A stretch of DNA of 64,000 nt from Isoperla grammatica (lineage: Eukaryota; Arthropoda; Insecta; Plecoptera; Perlodidae). Numbering within the stretch: the first letter of the stretch is position 1; the number at the start of each line of letters is the position of its first letter. The stretch spans positions 12,019,051 through 12,083,050 of the forward strand of contig OX246748.1 in the NCBI GenBank assembly GCA_945910005.1. Direction: 5' to 3'. Shown in pieces: positions 12,558 to 24,460 of this stretch. Both the position numbers and the translations under genes were made by a program. The notes beneath the pieces are model-generated. The model had not been told where the DNA came from. It did not search any database and saw only the letters and a program-made list of their open reading frames with translations.

Positions 12558-13772
12558 GGGGAAGGTACACTGAAAATCTTGTCTTCTACAGATTATGAGC
12601 AATTGTATTAAAATTTTGATACTACAACATATTTTTAACTAAAAATTAGTTTTGGAGAGAATTTTTTTTTCACTTTTCAAAATTGTGCAAACAAATTTGT
12701 CAACATTGTTGACAGCTAGGGAAATTGCTACTTCTTTTTCATTTTTCATTTTTTTACGTTGAGATAAGAACACATTCGACACTAAATGTGTCAAGAGATA
12801 GCACCACTGCTGCGCAACATGGCTGACAGTTAGAGGGTAACAAACTGACAGGAGATCATGGATCCGCCTAAACTTGTTATTGCGCAAAGTAAGTTTTTAA
12901 CTTTATTCTGAAATATACATATATTTGAAAGCAAATAGAGCCCAAAGGAACCTCAATGAAAGAGAGGCAGTGTTAATCGGTGGCCTTTTAATTGCATGTG
13001 GTTAATTAACATTATGAGCAGAACATGAACTTCGGGCCTTCGGATGCTTGGTGTGTCCCCTGATCCAAAATCCCCATAATATCAAAGGCATCTTGGAAAC
13101 AAAACGCAACCAGCAAATATCCAGCAAAGCTGGATATTCACTGATGCAACAATATCGCTTATGTTTCTTTGGAATCGTTGCCATTCTCATATAAACACTG
13201 ACAAATGACACTGACAAATGACATCCAGCGGCTTTGTTGCCCTCTAACTATTAGTTCACGATTTTGCCACCAGAGATCATATCTGCAACATTTGGTGCCG
13301 AATAGAACACAAATTGGATGAGACTTCCTTCATAAATGTCTTATATTTCTTTCTGTATACCTTTACATTCACATAGTATATTCAAAGTTTTAGATTTTAA
13401 TATTTATTTTATATTAATTATTTTTTTTAAACCAAACCATACATGGTATCCAACATTTGAGATCCATGTTTTGAGCCTCCTACTGTATTTAACACATACA
13501 AAGAAAAACAGATGTCTGGGTCCAGACAAAAAAAAGTAGTAGGGATTTGTAAATTGATAAATGTAGCAAAAAAATTAAGAAGTTAAATGCGTGAATTTAC
13601 GCGGTTCAAGCGCGCAGAGGCACAACATAATAATTTATTTGGAATATAGTAATAGTGCAAACTTAAAGTTAAATTGCTTTAAGAGAAAACTGGTAAAATA
13701 TAGTATTTAATTTAAAAAGAAAAAAAAATTTACTATCAGCAAAATGTTGTGATTTTTCAGTGTACCTTCCCC
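12558..13772. mobile_element. 1.2-kb element with TTAA-flanked inverted ends
   Basis: The left end GGGGAAGGTACACTGAAAA is repeated in inverted form at the right end, with one extra T inside the A/T run. TTAA occurs directly outside both ends (12,554-12,557 and 13,773-13,776), the target used by piggyBac-type elements. No transposase can be read in the interior, so this would be a non-autonomous copy. The GGGG terminus is not the usual CCC start of well-known piggyBac elements, so the superfamily call is tentative. Confidence 0.65.
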
Positions 13773-13802
13773 TTAAAGTAGACTGAACGTAATGCAACTC
13801 AC

Positions 13803-13922
13803 CGCATATGTGGATGTGTGGACGCTGCTTGAGGTACGAGCGGTCTCGAGGTAAGCTGGTCTGCGATACGACTTCAGTCTTGATTCTTGAAGGTGAACAG
13901 GGTCTTGCAACGAGCTCTCCAT
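13803..13922 (-). other. Exon-like cassette H, minus strand
   Basis: Read on the minus strand, a T-rich tract ending CTTTTCAG precedes a 120-bp block that ends at GGTGAGTTGC, a strong donor. The block contains the core CAGCTTACCTCGAGA, also present in the 14.8-kb cassette and, with minor changes, in five of the six cassettes at 29.9-32.7 kb. Two frames are open across it, but neither matches the frame open in the other cassettes, so coding function is doubtful. It may be an exon of a long non-coding RNA. Confidence 0.5.
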
Positions 13923-14795
13923 CTGAAAAGAAAGGAATTTTCACGTTAGTCGGAGCCATGATCAACACAATCTTCCTACATGAGAAACCCCCAATTTATT
14001 CGACATTAAAACTACACTCTGTAAGAAGCATTTAGCTACAAGTGACATGGTGAAATCAGTGATATTACTAATACTGTTTTAATTGTTCTCTAACAAACAT
14101 CCATGTACTTTTATCCCCTAAAAATACAAAAAGTCAATTTTCAGTGGAAAGACAGTGAACAGTGTGTGTGTGCCTGTGCCTTTCTACAATTGTGGTGATT
14201 TAGAAATAGGATATGCCACATTTTCAAAAAAATTGGGTATGTCAGATTATAAAAAAAGTGCTTTTATGGCCGTTTCAGTTTGGCACAAGTCCACTGTTTT
14301 GTGAAATGTTTTAGATAGGTTGTATTGTAATAGTTTCTTAAGTTAAGTCGAGTTAAGTCGATAAACTGCATATCTGCATATACGTATTTTATTTTAAATT
14401 GTCTTTTGCTCAAGGTGTAGGCATGACAATTTTTTGTCTCCGAAAATTTTGACTATAGACTTGAAGTATATCACAAAAGGTGATAAAACACCGTACCATG
14501 GATATTTCATAGTTACCACCATAAATCATGGATATATTACTTTGTCTCAATTATAGCAGTTGTACTTTGCAACAGACCAAAATATCTACATTTTTAGACA
14601 GGAAAATTAACCATTTCATATTTTATCAAAATAGCTACATATTTTGTTCAATAAATTAAATATTATTTCACTCTTTGGAAAAGCTACATATTCTGTATTA
14701 TGAATTGGCTAAGTAAAGAACACTCAAAATAAAATTTAAAAAAATTAGTTTAGTTTTATTTTGTTTTGATAACATAAAAAATTCAGTTTACTCAC

Positions 14796-14932
14796 CGAAA
14801 GTTGTATGCAAGCTGGCCATCATTGACGCTCGATGTAAGTCTCGAGGTAAGCTGGCAGACTTCACTTCCTGCAGATGGACGTGGAAGCGCTAGGAATGTT
14901 GAAACATCCACGACGATAGAGTTGAACGTCAT
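14796..14932 (-). other. Exon-like cassette G, minus strand
   Basis: Minus-strand acceptor TTTCTGTCTACAG and donor GGTGAGTAAAC bound a 137-bp block with the shared core CAGCTTACCTCGAGA. It is the last cassette before the inverted terminus at 15,030. The only continuous frame I followed differs from that of cassette H, and the array cassettes differ by indels not divisible by three. I therefore favour a non-coding exon or splice-competent repeat. Confidence 0.5.
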
Positions 14933-15044
14933 CTGTAGACAGAAACAAGAGTGGTTATTAGTTATGTGTCAATCTTTATAATTAAATCAATGAATATGGA
15001 TTACTGAAAGTGCTACTATCAACAATATACCCAGGTAGCATTTT

Positions 15045-15950
15045 TTATTGGTCCAATATTGGCGCAATATTGGCAGCCCAATATTCCAATATTGGCTACA
15101 TATTGGGTGCAATATTGGGCCAATACCCAAAGTGTCACGCTTTGCCAATAACAGTGAAATATTGGCATTCGATATTGGGCCATTATAGATTTAGCTTCTA
15201 ATCTTCCTTGGTCCAATATTGACTGCCAATAACACCCCAATGTTGGAATTCCCTTTATTCTTATATTGGCTACATATTGGGTTGAAATATTGGGCCAATA
15301 CCCAAAGTGTCACGCTTTGCCAATAACAGTGAAATATTGGCATTCGTTATTGCGCCAATATAGATTTTGCTTCTAATCTTTCTTGGTCCAATATTGACTG
15401 CCAATAACACTCCAATGTTGGCATTCCTTTTATTCCAATATTGGCTACATATTGGGTTGAAATATTGGGCCAATACCCAAAGTGTCACGCTTTGCCAATA
15501 ACGGTGAAATATTGGCATTCAATATTGGGCCATTATAGATTTAGCTTCTAATCTTCCTTGGTCCAATATTCACTGCCAATAACACCCCAATGTTGGCTTT
15601 CCTTTTATTCTAATATTGGCTACATATTGGGTTGAAATATTGGGCCAATACCCAAGTGTCACGCTTTGCCAATAACAGTTAAATATTGGCATTCAATATT
15701 AGGCCATTATAGATTTAGCTTCTAATCTTCCTCGGTCCAATATTGACTGCCAATAACACCCCAATGTTGGCATTCCTTTTATTCTAATATTGGCTACATA
15801 TTGGGTTGAAATATTGGGCCAATACCCAAGTGTCACCCTTTGCCAATAACAGTGAAATATTGGCATTCAATATTGGGCAATTATACATTTTGCATCTAAT
15901 CTTTCTTGGCCCAATATTGACTTCCAATAACAAATGAGCTTTGGGTTCAA
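15045..15950. repeat. Satellite-like array, about 175-bp unit, five copies
   Basis: The phrase CTTCTAATCTTCCTTGGTCC recurs at about 15,193, 15,369, 15,544, 15,717 and 15,893, giving a period near 175 bp. Each unit is packed with CCAAT and ATTGG words, many as the palindrome CCAATATTGG or AATATTGG. Copies differ by a few percent plus single-base indels. Open frames on either strand here are products of the repeat. Confidence 0.85.
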
Positions 15951-16116
15951 TATGGGTTTATGGTTAGGGTTACAATAAAAATAATAATAATAATATTATT
16001 ATTATTAACAATTCCTTTATTGACAAAAATATTTGTATTATCTTTGTAGCATTTGACTGTAACATACACATGGTTGTTGCACAAGTGCTTCCATTACACT
16101 AGGCTAATTCTAATTC
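15951..16116. other. Array edge and simple repeat
   Basis: The last degenerate CCAATATTGA unit gives way to an AATAATAAT/ATTATTATT stretch near 15,975-16,010. No terminus like that at 15,030 is found here. Confidence 0.5.
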
Positions 16117-18135
16117 TATTCCAGACTAACCGCTATTTTACCAGTTATATCGAAAATATTAGAGAAAATAGTAAAGAAAAGATTAGACAAATACCTTCAA
16201 AAAATCAACTTCTATCATATCGGCAGTGTTGTAAACACTACTGTTTTTAAGTAGCATGCTAACGCTACCACTACTTCCGCTTCAAAAGTAGCGCGCTACT
16301 TTTCGAAAACAACAAGTATGACATATCACACAAAGCTACAAACAAAATAAACATCGTGGTTTCAAGTTTCTGAGAGTATCACACTATTCTTAAAATGATT
16401 GTATACAGCTAAGTTTATGCTCATTATACTAATTCATCATTGATGATTGTGTAGATTATACAAAAGCAGTGCGTTATAATAATTATATCTGGAAATATAA
16501 CTAATTAATCTAGAAGGTAAACAGACATTGTAAAATAAATAAAAAACTTTCAAACTCGGGACCATCCGCCGCCCGACCGTAGTTGGCCGTCCGAAGTACT
16601 CAATACTCATCAACCATTGACCCACGAAGATATTTAAGACCATGTCAAGTTGGGGTGGGTTTGTTGAGTTTAGTATTAGGTGACGGTTAGTCACGTGTTG
16701 AAAAAAATTGAGCCAGGGAAGGAAAATAAAGTAGCGGCAATTTCCGCTTACGCTACTTGAAAAATTGTAGCATGCTACTCGCTACGCAACCACGTTTTTT
16801 AAAGAAGCGCGCTACCCTCCCGCTACTGAAAAAAGTAGCATGCTACTTTTAGCGCACTACTTTCCAACACTGCATATCGGTCAATATGGGTTTTGAGATA
16901 AATTGGGAACAAACTGTGCAGTAGTTGACTTGATTTCAGAGTTAAAAGAAAAACAGGACCAAGGAGAAATTAAATCTGGGCTTTTCATTGACTTGCGCAA
17001 AGTATTTGACACGGTCGATCATAAAATGTTATATAAAATGGAAAAGATAGGAATTTGTGGTACTCCACTGAAATTCTTTACAAATTATCTCAGTGATAGA
17101 AAACACAGTTTGTGACCATATATGGAACAAGTGGGTCAGAAGCTCCAGTTACATGTGGTCCTGGGTCCTCTCCTTTGTCTCATATATATTAATGACTTAT
17201 ATCAAGCAGGAATTCTTGGTAAACTACAAAGCTTTGCTGATGACACCAATTTGTTTTACAATAATAGCATCATAGATATACTTAGAGCCGATATGAAACA
17301 TGACATAGACATAATCATTTATTGGCTCAATGCAAACAAGCCCAGTCTTAACATCGACAAAACAAGCTATATGATCTTCAATTCTCCTCGTCACAAAAAA
17401 AAATATACAAATACTAAACTGTTAATTGACAACACTCCTATTCAAATTGTAAATATTTAGAGTTCATAATAGACAAAAATCTTAATTGGCATCAACATAT
17501 AGACTTTGTGAAAAAAAATCCTACCAATTACAGGGGCCATTAGAAGAATAGCGCCATTAACAACCACAGCAACGCACACCTTAATATACTACTCATTCAT
17601 ACACAGTCACATACAATACTTAAAGCTAATATGGGGACAAGCTAACAGCACCAAAATGAAAGAACTGGAGACAGTACAGAATAGAGCCGTTAGAAATACA
17701 TTCGGTCTAGAATCACGCACACACCGTAAATACATGTATACAAAAACAGGCATCCTGCCCACAAAACTGATAACCAAACAGCAGACATTAACTTTCATTC
17801 ATTACATAATAAATGGTAATAAGAGAGCAAACATTAAACTTAAACAAAATAAAGACTTTCACAATTACAATACAACAAGTGGAGGTATTTTGCATGCCTT
17901 GTATAATACAAGGCATGCAGAAGACCTCCACTTACACACAATAAACACCACCAAACATGGCAAAAAACAAATCAAACACTACGTCCTTAAATTTACGACC
18001 GAACTTCCGCTACGCATTGTCGACAATGTGTCCTTATTCTTGTCCCTTATTCTATGTCCCTTATTCTTGGAAGGTCACTCAAGACTCGAAACCTTTCACA
18101 ACCCTGAGCTACTCCCAACATCCAGTATAGCTTAA
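16117..18135 (+). pseudogene. LINE retrotransposon relic, reverse-transcriptase part
   Basis: The plus-strand translation follows the non-LTR reverse transcriptase order. RLTAILPVISKILEKIV lies at about 16,126, then a break caused by the hAT MITE (16,224-16,872). SGLFIDLRKVFDTVDHK (palm motif A) follows at about 16,975, then GPLLCLIYINDLYQAG, FADDTNLFY (the catalytic FADD box, about 17,235) and LNIDKTSYMIF. The distal part (17,656-18,135) has the LETVQNRAVRN region typical of the C-terminal end. Stops or frameshifts at about 17,115, 17,460 and 17,461-17,655, and the missing 5' half, make it dead. The clade is not certain; it looks jockey/CR1-like. Confidence 0.85.
16224..16872. mobile_element. 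649-bp hAT-type MITE inside the LINE relic
   Basis: The ends CAGTGTTGTAAA and CAGTGTTGGAAA (inverted) are typical of hAT termini. A perfect 8-bp duplication, CATATCGG, flanks the element (16,216-16,223 and 16,873-16,880), and removing it rejoins the LINE reading frame. Subterminal AGTAGCATGCTAC and AGTAGCGCGCTAC motifs repeat at both ends and may be transposase-binding sites. No transposase is encoded. Confidence 0.92.
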
Positions 18136-18230
18136 TTAAGTTACCGGGTGTGCTGTGTCGAGTTCGATTGTGTTTCAGTAAGTGCTTACAGTGAGCGAGT
18201 GAACATTTCATACGTATGCCATAGCTAGAA

Positions 18231-18999
18231 ATGGATCGTTTTGTTATTCGTAAAGATAGCATTCAACCGCTTCAACGGAATACACTGAGAAATGTAAATT
18301 TAAGTGTTAGCGAACCGGCTATTGATACATTTGATAATGTATCATTACCAATAGATTCTGTCCAAGCTTTATCAGCGTCAACCCAAGCGTAATCATCCCA
18401 GCCTCCGAAGAAGAAAAAAAAAAAAGACGTGGACACGACAGTACAATATTTCATGTATGCAGTATGGATGTACTAACTGCTCTACAAACGCATCGCAGGA
18501 TGCCAAACCATAATGTGTAGTTTGCTACGAGGTACTTTCAAACGAAAGTTTGAAACCATCAAAATTAGGCATAAAACTTCAATTAGAAACGAAACACAGC
18601 GAACTTGTAGAAAAACCTATCGAATTTTTTCAAAGAAAGCAGCAGGAATTAAAGACGGGCGTCCGTTTACTAAATCGATTGACAACTTTAAATGATCATG
18701 CATTGATCGCGTCATATTTGGTTTCATTTTGCGTAGCAAACGCTAAAATGCTTCAAACAATAGCTGAAAAACTTATTCTCCCAGCAGCTATGGACATGGT
18801 TGAAACAATTTTTTATAAAAACACGGCCGATAAATTAAAATGCATTCCGCTCAGTGACAATACCGTTGCAAGGCGAATTAAAGACACAGCAGAACATCTA
18901 GAATCTCGATTAATTACACGATTGAAGTCTTGTGGTAATTTTGCAATTCAGCTTGATGAGTGTACGGACATATCACATTGCGCAACACTATTGATATAG
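18231..18999 (+). pseudogene. Broken hAT transposase, ZBED5/SCAN-domain-like group
   Basis: The frame from ATG 18,231 (MDRFVIRKDS) leads into a BED-finger-like region and then KPSKLGIKLQLETKHSELVE, a segment typical of ZBED5-like hAT proteins. IPLSDNTVARRIKDTAEHLE and FAIQLDECTDIS follow; the D in LDECTD corresponds to the first catalytic aspartate. Two in-frame stops (about 18,390 and 18,511), a shift in the A12 run at about 18,412-18,425, and a stop at 18,997 directly after the first catalytic aspartate region disable it. The C-terminal dimerisation domain is absent. It was probably a DNA transposon copy, not a domesticated gene. Confidence 0.8.
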
Positions 19000-19254
19000 G
19001 CCTATGTGCGATACGTGTGGGTGAAAGTGAAGAAGAAAGTAGTGTAGTGGTGTAGTGAAGTTTAGGTTCATTCTGTAGCATCGACGTTATCATCAGAGTT
19101 GATTGTAGACGATGTTCTAGATTTTCGTCCTCCCTCACGGTCGACGGACCCAGAGAGTACCGAACTTACCGTAGTTCGGTATTCTTGTTCCGTGATGTTC
19201 GGTAATCGGATTCGTACTGCATCTAAGAAAGAAAGAAGTCCTAGTCAGTACATA

Positions 19255-19283
19255 TTATATTATTATTATTATTATTATTATTA
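19255..19283. repeat. ATT microsatellite
   Basis: About nine ATT units in a row, interrupted only at the edges. Confidence 0.9.
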
Positions 19284-19581
19284 CCTCAAGGTTTTTTTTT
19301 ATCGACGCCCTGCCCAATGACATAAGCAGGCCAGAAATGGAAGCTGTTTTATATTGGATAGTTAGACAAAAGAATGGCTAAAAGAGCCATCTTGGTACAA
19401 GAAGAAAAAAATGATTATTATTGTAATTATTATTTTGGGCAGTAAACGGCGGTAAACAAACTGCCGATGGCGTGGGCCCTCGACTCTATGTTACTCACTC
19501 AAGGGTTAAACTGCTCTCGGCCCAGGCCGGGTCCACAGGAATTGGAGTCCAGCGCAGCCCGACCACCAAGTTGACACATTA

Positions 19582-20273
19582 CTGTAGAGGTGTTTGTTTT
19601 TCGCGGACCGCGAAATCGCGAAAAGTGTTGATATAGAAGGGGGAGATAAACAAAGTGTATATCTGTTGATAGGCACCTTAAAAACATCAAAATTTCACCT
19701 CGAAAATTCGCGAAATCCGTCAATTTCCAGCCATAACATCGAAATTTGTAATAAAGAGCAAAATAACACGAAATTTCGATTGTTTTTAATTTATTATAAA
19801 AAAAATTAAAAAATTAAAATTTATTATTACAGTCAAACGTCATTACAACACAATCGTGGGGACCTAATATTTTTAAAATTATAATGATGATTTCGTTAAA
19901 GAAGATCAACGATTTATTTTTGCTGAAATTCGGCGTCAAGCAGAGCAAACGAGTACAATTCTGAGGGATTTTACCTGACGGACAAGAAGATATGTGTTGT
20001 GACTGCCGCCTTTAATTCGACCGTAAAGACACACTAGACAAACACAGGTAATGGTAATGTTAATACACTTCGTATTAACTAGTAGTAGGTACTTGTTTGT
20101 ACATACAATTCAAATAAATTAAATTACATTAAAATTCCTCCTTAATTTAAACGTGTTTCTGGTGAGATTTACTGTAGAAAATCTCCCAAAAAGCATAACA
20201 CCGCCATAACATCAAAATTATTAAATCTATAAACGAAATTTAAGAAAACATAACACCATTTACAAACACCTCT
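19582..20273. mobile_element. 692-bp hAT-like non-autonomous element
   Basis: TAGAGGTGTTTGT near the left end is matched by ACAAACACCTCTA at the right end. The 8-mer ACACATTA is present at 19,574-19,581 and again at 20,274-20,281, the duplication length of hAT elements. The left end has a few extra bases (CTG) before the matching part. The interior is AT-rich and non-coding. Confidence 0.75.
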
Positions 20274-20415
20274 ACACATTAGGTCCGGCCTGGGCTGAAT
20301 AGGCCTGGGCCGTGCGCACGCCTATGGTATGTATGTATGTATGTAACCTAGACAAATAGCCTGCCAAGAAGCAAGATTAATGTTCAAAAACATTGTAGGC
20401 CTGGATCATACTTAC

Positions 20416-22558
20416 GATAAACCATGGATAGAACGTCAGGAAACTTCTGAATAGATGTTTTCTCGGCCGAACCAATCCAATTCAATTTAATTTGGAGTGC
20501 TGGCGACAGAATACAGGCCATGATTTTCCTGAGTGTTTCACTGGCATCCTTGTCTCCAAATGCACTTAAATATTCAACCTGCAACAAGCCACAGATAAAC
20601 CATATTAAACAGTTCAATTTACTTGCTCAAGGAATATCAATAAAAATCATATATCATACAAAAAATCTAAAATCATATAAACAAAAATCATATAAATCAA
20701 TAAAAAATAAATTAACTTAATTGTATCAAATGTATTCTAATGAGTAATTCCTAATACGTATGTGTCGTATCTACTACGTTAATCATGAATAATCAACTCA
20801 CCCTTTTCTTCATTTCTCCTTTGTCCCGTATATGGCATTCAGACCATGGAGTTCTTGCAAAGTGGTACAAAGCAGCCCATCGATGTGTATGTCGGGGAGG
20901 TTTGTCGTTGTCGACAGTTTGTCCGATTGTATCAATGATTTTAATAAAGAAGTGTTGTACTCCCCTCGCTTGGTTACTTCGTCAAGGATAACAAACACTT
21001 TTGAAAACATAGCTGCAACAAATAGGTTAGATAGCAGCAGAATCAATGAAGACGATTCCCTGCTTAAGAGGTCTGTGACTTCCTATCCTGACCTGTGTAG
21101 GCCTATAGTTTATAGGCCTAATGCATCTATCAAAATAACAGCAACGCCAGCGCAACCCATGAAGTATTTTAAAGAAGTTGGGGCCCTGACAAACCCTTTT
21201 AAAATTGAAACATTAGTTTAGATTGGAAAAGAATTGGCAGGTTGAGAAAGCATTGAATATTTGAAATTTGACTTAGGCCTAAGCATACCGATATTATATT
21301 TTTTTTATCTCGAACTATTAACTCAAACTGCAATGTAGCCAGTTGCACCTATAAAAAAGTACCGGTAGGAGATACAATTATCTTTATTTTAAACCTTTGG
21401 CTAGTGACTTTTGGCAATGCTTATGAGATTTACCTATTTATAAACAGGCGTACTTGCCAAGGGTGGGGGGGGGGGGGGGGGCTTAAATAGTACCTTTGTT
21501 AGCCACTAGAGGAATGAACAAAATAATTTGAGTCACACACTATCCCTACTACCAACAAAATTCTTAAAAAAATAGTAAATACTAACCAAACCACTTATCC
21601 AAATTAAAGGTACCGTAGTCCTTGGCCTACCATAGGCCTACAAATTGTACAATGCTGAGTACCCTAGGGCAACTTGTATTCTCCAGCATAGCAAATGAAT
21701 GTAACTACAAGTACTAGGCCTACCTACATTACCTACCTTCATAGTTGGTGCACTTTGTACAATGTGGCACTGTTGTGGGGGTTGGTATGGCTTGAATGAG
21801 TTGCGGCTGACTGCGAGGCGAAAAACTAACATTTTGGGGCCTGGTTACGGTGGCAGGTTTCGCTGAATGATTAACTTTTGGGACGTGAGGGCTATGATGA
21901 CGGAGAACATTTGAGTTTGGAGTGCCAGGAAGCTGATGATTTTGAAGGTTGAAGAGAGGACCGGGAGAAACGTTAATGTTGGGGGATGGCTCCGAAGAAA
22001 CAGTGTCGTTGTCATTATCGGATTCGTAATCCTCACTCGGGATATCATTTAGGGATATGGAATCTATAGCAGGGACATCCTTCTTGAATCTTGTAAATCT
22101 TCTGCGCAGGCGGTGTTGGGTTGGTTCCACTGAACTTTCGTATTCGGTGGAGGTGAATACGTCAGCAGCATCGTTGTCTTCTAGGATTTTTCTTTTCACA
22201 GCAGCATTTTCATATGTATCTAGAACAGTGACATGATGGATACATTAAGTGCTAGGCCATATATGGAAAGTTAGTAAAGAAATAGCTAGACAAAAATCCC
22301 TAGATCTTCATAAAACCCTTAAAACCATTTTAATAAAAGAAAATACTTACCAGAGAGGTAACGAAGTTGAACCGGGCACAGCTCCCATTCCTGTGTGTTT
22401 GGGATCTTCTTCAGACAAATGGCTTTGAATCGCTGTGCATCTGTGAATGTATCTGGCCAATAACAATACTTGTTTTGGTTTGCCAGCCATACACTTGGGA
22501 CAATCGACAGTGGTTTCTCATCATCTTCAATGAATTGAACCACTGCAAAATCTTTCAT
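20416..22558 (-). CDS. DUF4806-type protein gene, four exons seen, frame broken in exon 3
   Basis: Minus-strand exons: 22,558-22,351, 22,219-21,737, 21,012-20,802 and 20,578-20,416, each with GT/AG borders. Exon 1 begins MKDFAVVQFIEDD and contains VPSVWL and YCYWP, the N-terminal signature of metazoan DUF4806 proteins. Exon 2 continues DTYENAAVKRK, then a long Ser/Pro/Asn-rich linker. Exon 4 carries EYLSAFGDKDASETLRKIM and LNWIGSAEK, matching the C-terminal DUF4806 core. Phases agree (1, 1) until exon 3. There the frame into exon 4 needs one extra base near 20,830-20,840; as written it meets a TGA at 20,810. The 3' end was not found. This family is of unknown function and often travels with transposons; this copy lies inside the 14.5-kb bounded segment. 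It is probably a pseudogene, unless the missing base is an assembly error. Confidence 0.7.
21222..21736. other. Intron 2 of the DUF4806-type gene
   Basis: AT-rich intronic DNA with a G17-18 tract near 21,464-21,481. No other feature is seen. Confidence 0.5.
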
Positions 22559-22599
22559 CCTGTAATTATGAGATTACAATAGCTCCATTCTCTTGCCCA

Positions 22600-23415
22600 T
22601 TTGTACTGGTACAAGTAAAAAAAATGGAAAGATCAAAGTTAAAGACACCTGCTAGTTGAAACAACATGAGAAAAACATCCCTCTCCTCTACCATACATAA
22701 GCATTGCCACAATGAACCTACTACATGTCATAAAAACCTGACTAAAAAATGAACAAGATAGAAACCCATTTAAATCATACAACATATGGGCGGCAAGGAA
22801 TCGACGACAACAACAATGCTCCAAAATTCTGTTTGCTAGCTCACAAGTTGGGAGAAATTTAAAAAAAAATAGGCTGCAAATACATTTTTCTTACTTCAGA
22901 CTTACTTAAGCCTACTTACTTTGTCTTAGCTCATCACCCATAAAGTAATCTAACAGAACATTAAAATAGGCTAAATTACTACAGTGGGTATCTAAGGTAT
23001 GTACGGTAGATAGAATCAGGCTTAAAGTTCATGTTTTAACCTTTTGAGACGTTTGAACTGGAAAGTGAGACAAGACGACTGACCGACTTCTTTGCTTAAA
23101 ATGAGGTATCTGCAGTCAAATATTGTAGGCCTACCGCCACGGCTCGCAAATAAGGACAGTCTGAGGCTGACCAAAACTCTTGTGCTGTCACTTTAGTGTC
23201 CCATTAGCCTAACTGTCTAAAGTTCTCAATTTCAAGCACTGCCTACCAGTAATATTTCGTTACAATGTGGGCTTTTGAGGACACGCAAGTAGGCCTTACG
23301 CCCGGTTGTACAATCTCCGGATAAGGTTCTAGATATAGTTATGCTCCGTAACCGAAAAACAGTGTTGTACCACCACTGAATAACTGGTTTCCCCCTCTGA
23401 AGGTAAATACACCTA
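22600..23415. other. Region upstream of the DUF4806-type gene
   Basis: Probable 5' flank of the minus-strand gene. No convincing non-coding exon or core promoter can be picked out. Open frames here lack recognisable motifs. Confidence 0.35.
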
Positions 23416-23417
23416 CC

Positions 23418-23640
23418 CAAGAACTGCCACCTTATCGTGGTGGGCTGGTTTGCATGCTTTGCTAATCCCTATAGCTATGCCGGCAGAGGTGCATGCTTCT
23501 GGTGGGGCCACCCTAGCCAGACAGGTCGAGAGGAAAAAGCCTGACTGGGTCCTGATGAAGAACATTGCAACTCCCTGCTTAACATATCTAGTTTGACTTC
23601 TTCACTATGTATTTGGCTAGCCTTTGACCTATGGCGCAGC
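23418..23640 (+). repeat. Possible 5' end fragment of an RTE-like LINE
   Basis: The stretch starting AACTGCCACCTTATCGTGG and continuing GGGCTGGTTTGCATGC, TAGCTATGCCGGCAG and GGTGGGGCCACCCTAGCC resembles a conserved leader seen at the 5' end of some RTE-type LINEs. The match is from memory of the motif order, and no reverse transcriptase follows. Confidence is therefore low. Confidence 0.35.
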
Positions 23641-23649
23641 TTTTGTTTT

Positions 23650-24460
23650 TTTTGGGATAGGCCTAGGCCTAGGCCTGCATTTAAACTCTCGGACTCCATA
23701 ATGAATGTATAATCGAAGCTTATTTAATAAATAATGGCATAGGGCCGGGCTTCACTTACATGTTCAATTCCTTTACAGTAGGCCTAGGGCCTAGGTCTAA
23801 TGTTAGATCTAGATCCTCCGGTAGTAGGCCTACTTATAGCAGCAGTAGCTTTGCTAGGATACATTATTATTGGGTAGCCTAGTTAGGCCTAGGTAGGTTA
23901 GGCCAATTCAAGTTCATTCAATGAATCTGAAATGAAAACGAGTGGTTCGGTACACTTCTGTCTGTCAGCTAGGGCCTAGCTAGGCCTAGGCCTAGGGTTT
24001 GATGACCATGCCAATGCCTAGGCCTTAGTCCAATAGACTAGGCCTAGGGCCTACCTAGCCTAATCATAAAAAGGAGGTAGGCCTAGGGCTACCTAGGGCC
24101 TAATATGTAGGCTTAGGGCCTAGGCTAGTAGTAGTAGTAGGTAGTAGTAGTAGGCCTAGCCTAGTAGTAGACTCTCTCTCTTCTGCGGCTGGGCCTTATA
24201 GCCCGGTGGCAGAGGCTAGGCCTAGGACCTAGGCCTTAGCTGATCGACAGACAACTTTCTGTAGACTAGGGCCTAGGCCTAGGCTTATACAAACGTTTAC
24301 GACTTAGGCTTACCTTGTAATGTGTTCGAAGTGCCTACTCCCTCAAAATGTTGGATGCAGCCTAGACCTAGGGTGAACCCTTGGTAGGCTAGGCCTAGGC
24401 TAAGCTAAGGTAGGCCTAGGCCTAGCCTAGGCCTAGCCTAGGCCTACTTGAAAACACATT
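23650..24460. repeat. TAGGCCTA-rich palindromic low-complexity tract
   Basis: Dozens of overlapping TAGGCCTA, CCTAGG and AGGCCT words fill this stretch, with short GTAGTAGTAG runs. The sequence is dense in self-complementary 8-mers but has no fixed period. A second tract of the same kind is at 40.68-41.20 kb. Confidence 0.8.

Noticed and set aside
15019..15518. Open frames on both strands rich in Ile, Gly, Tyr and Gln
   Set aside because: They are translations of the 175-bp array and appear on both strands.
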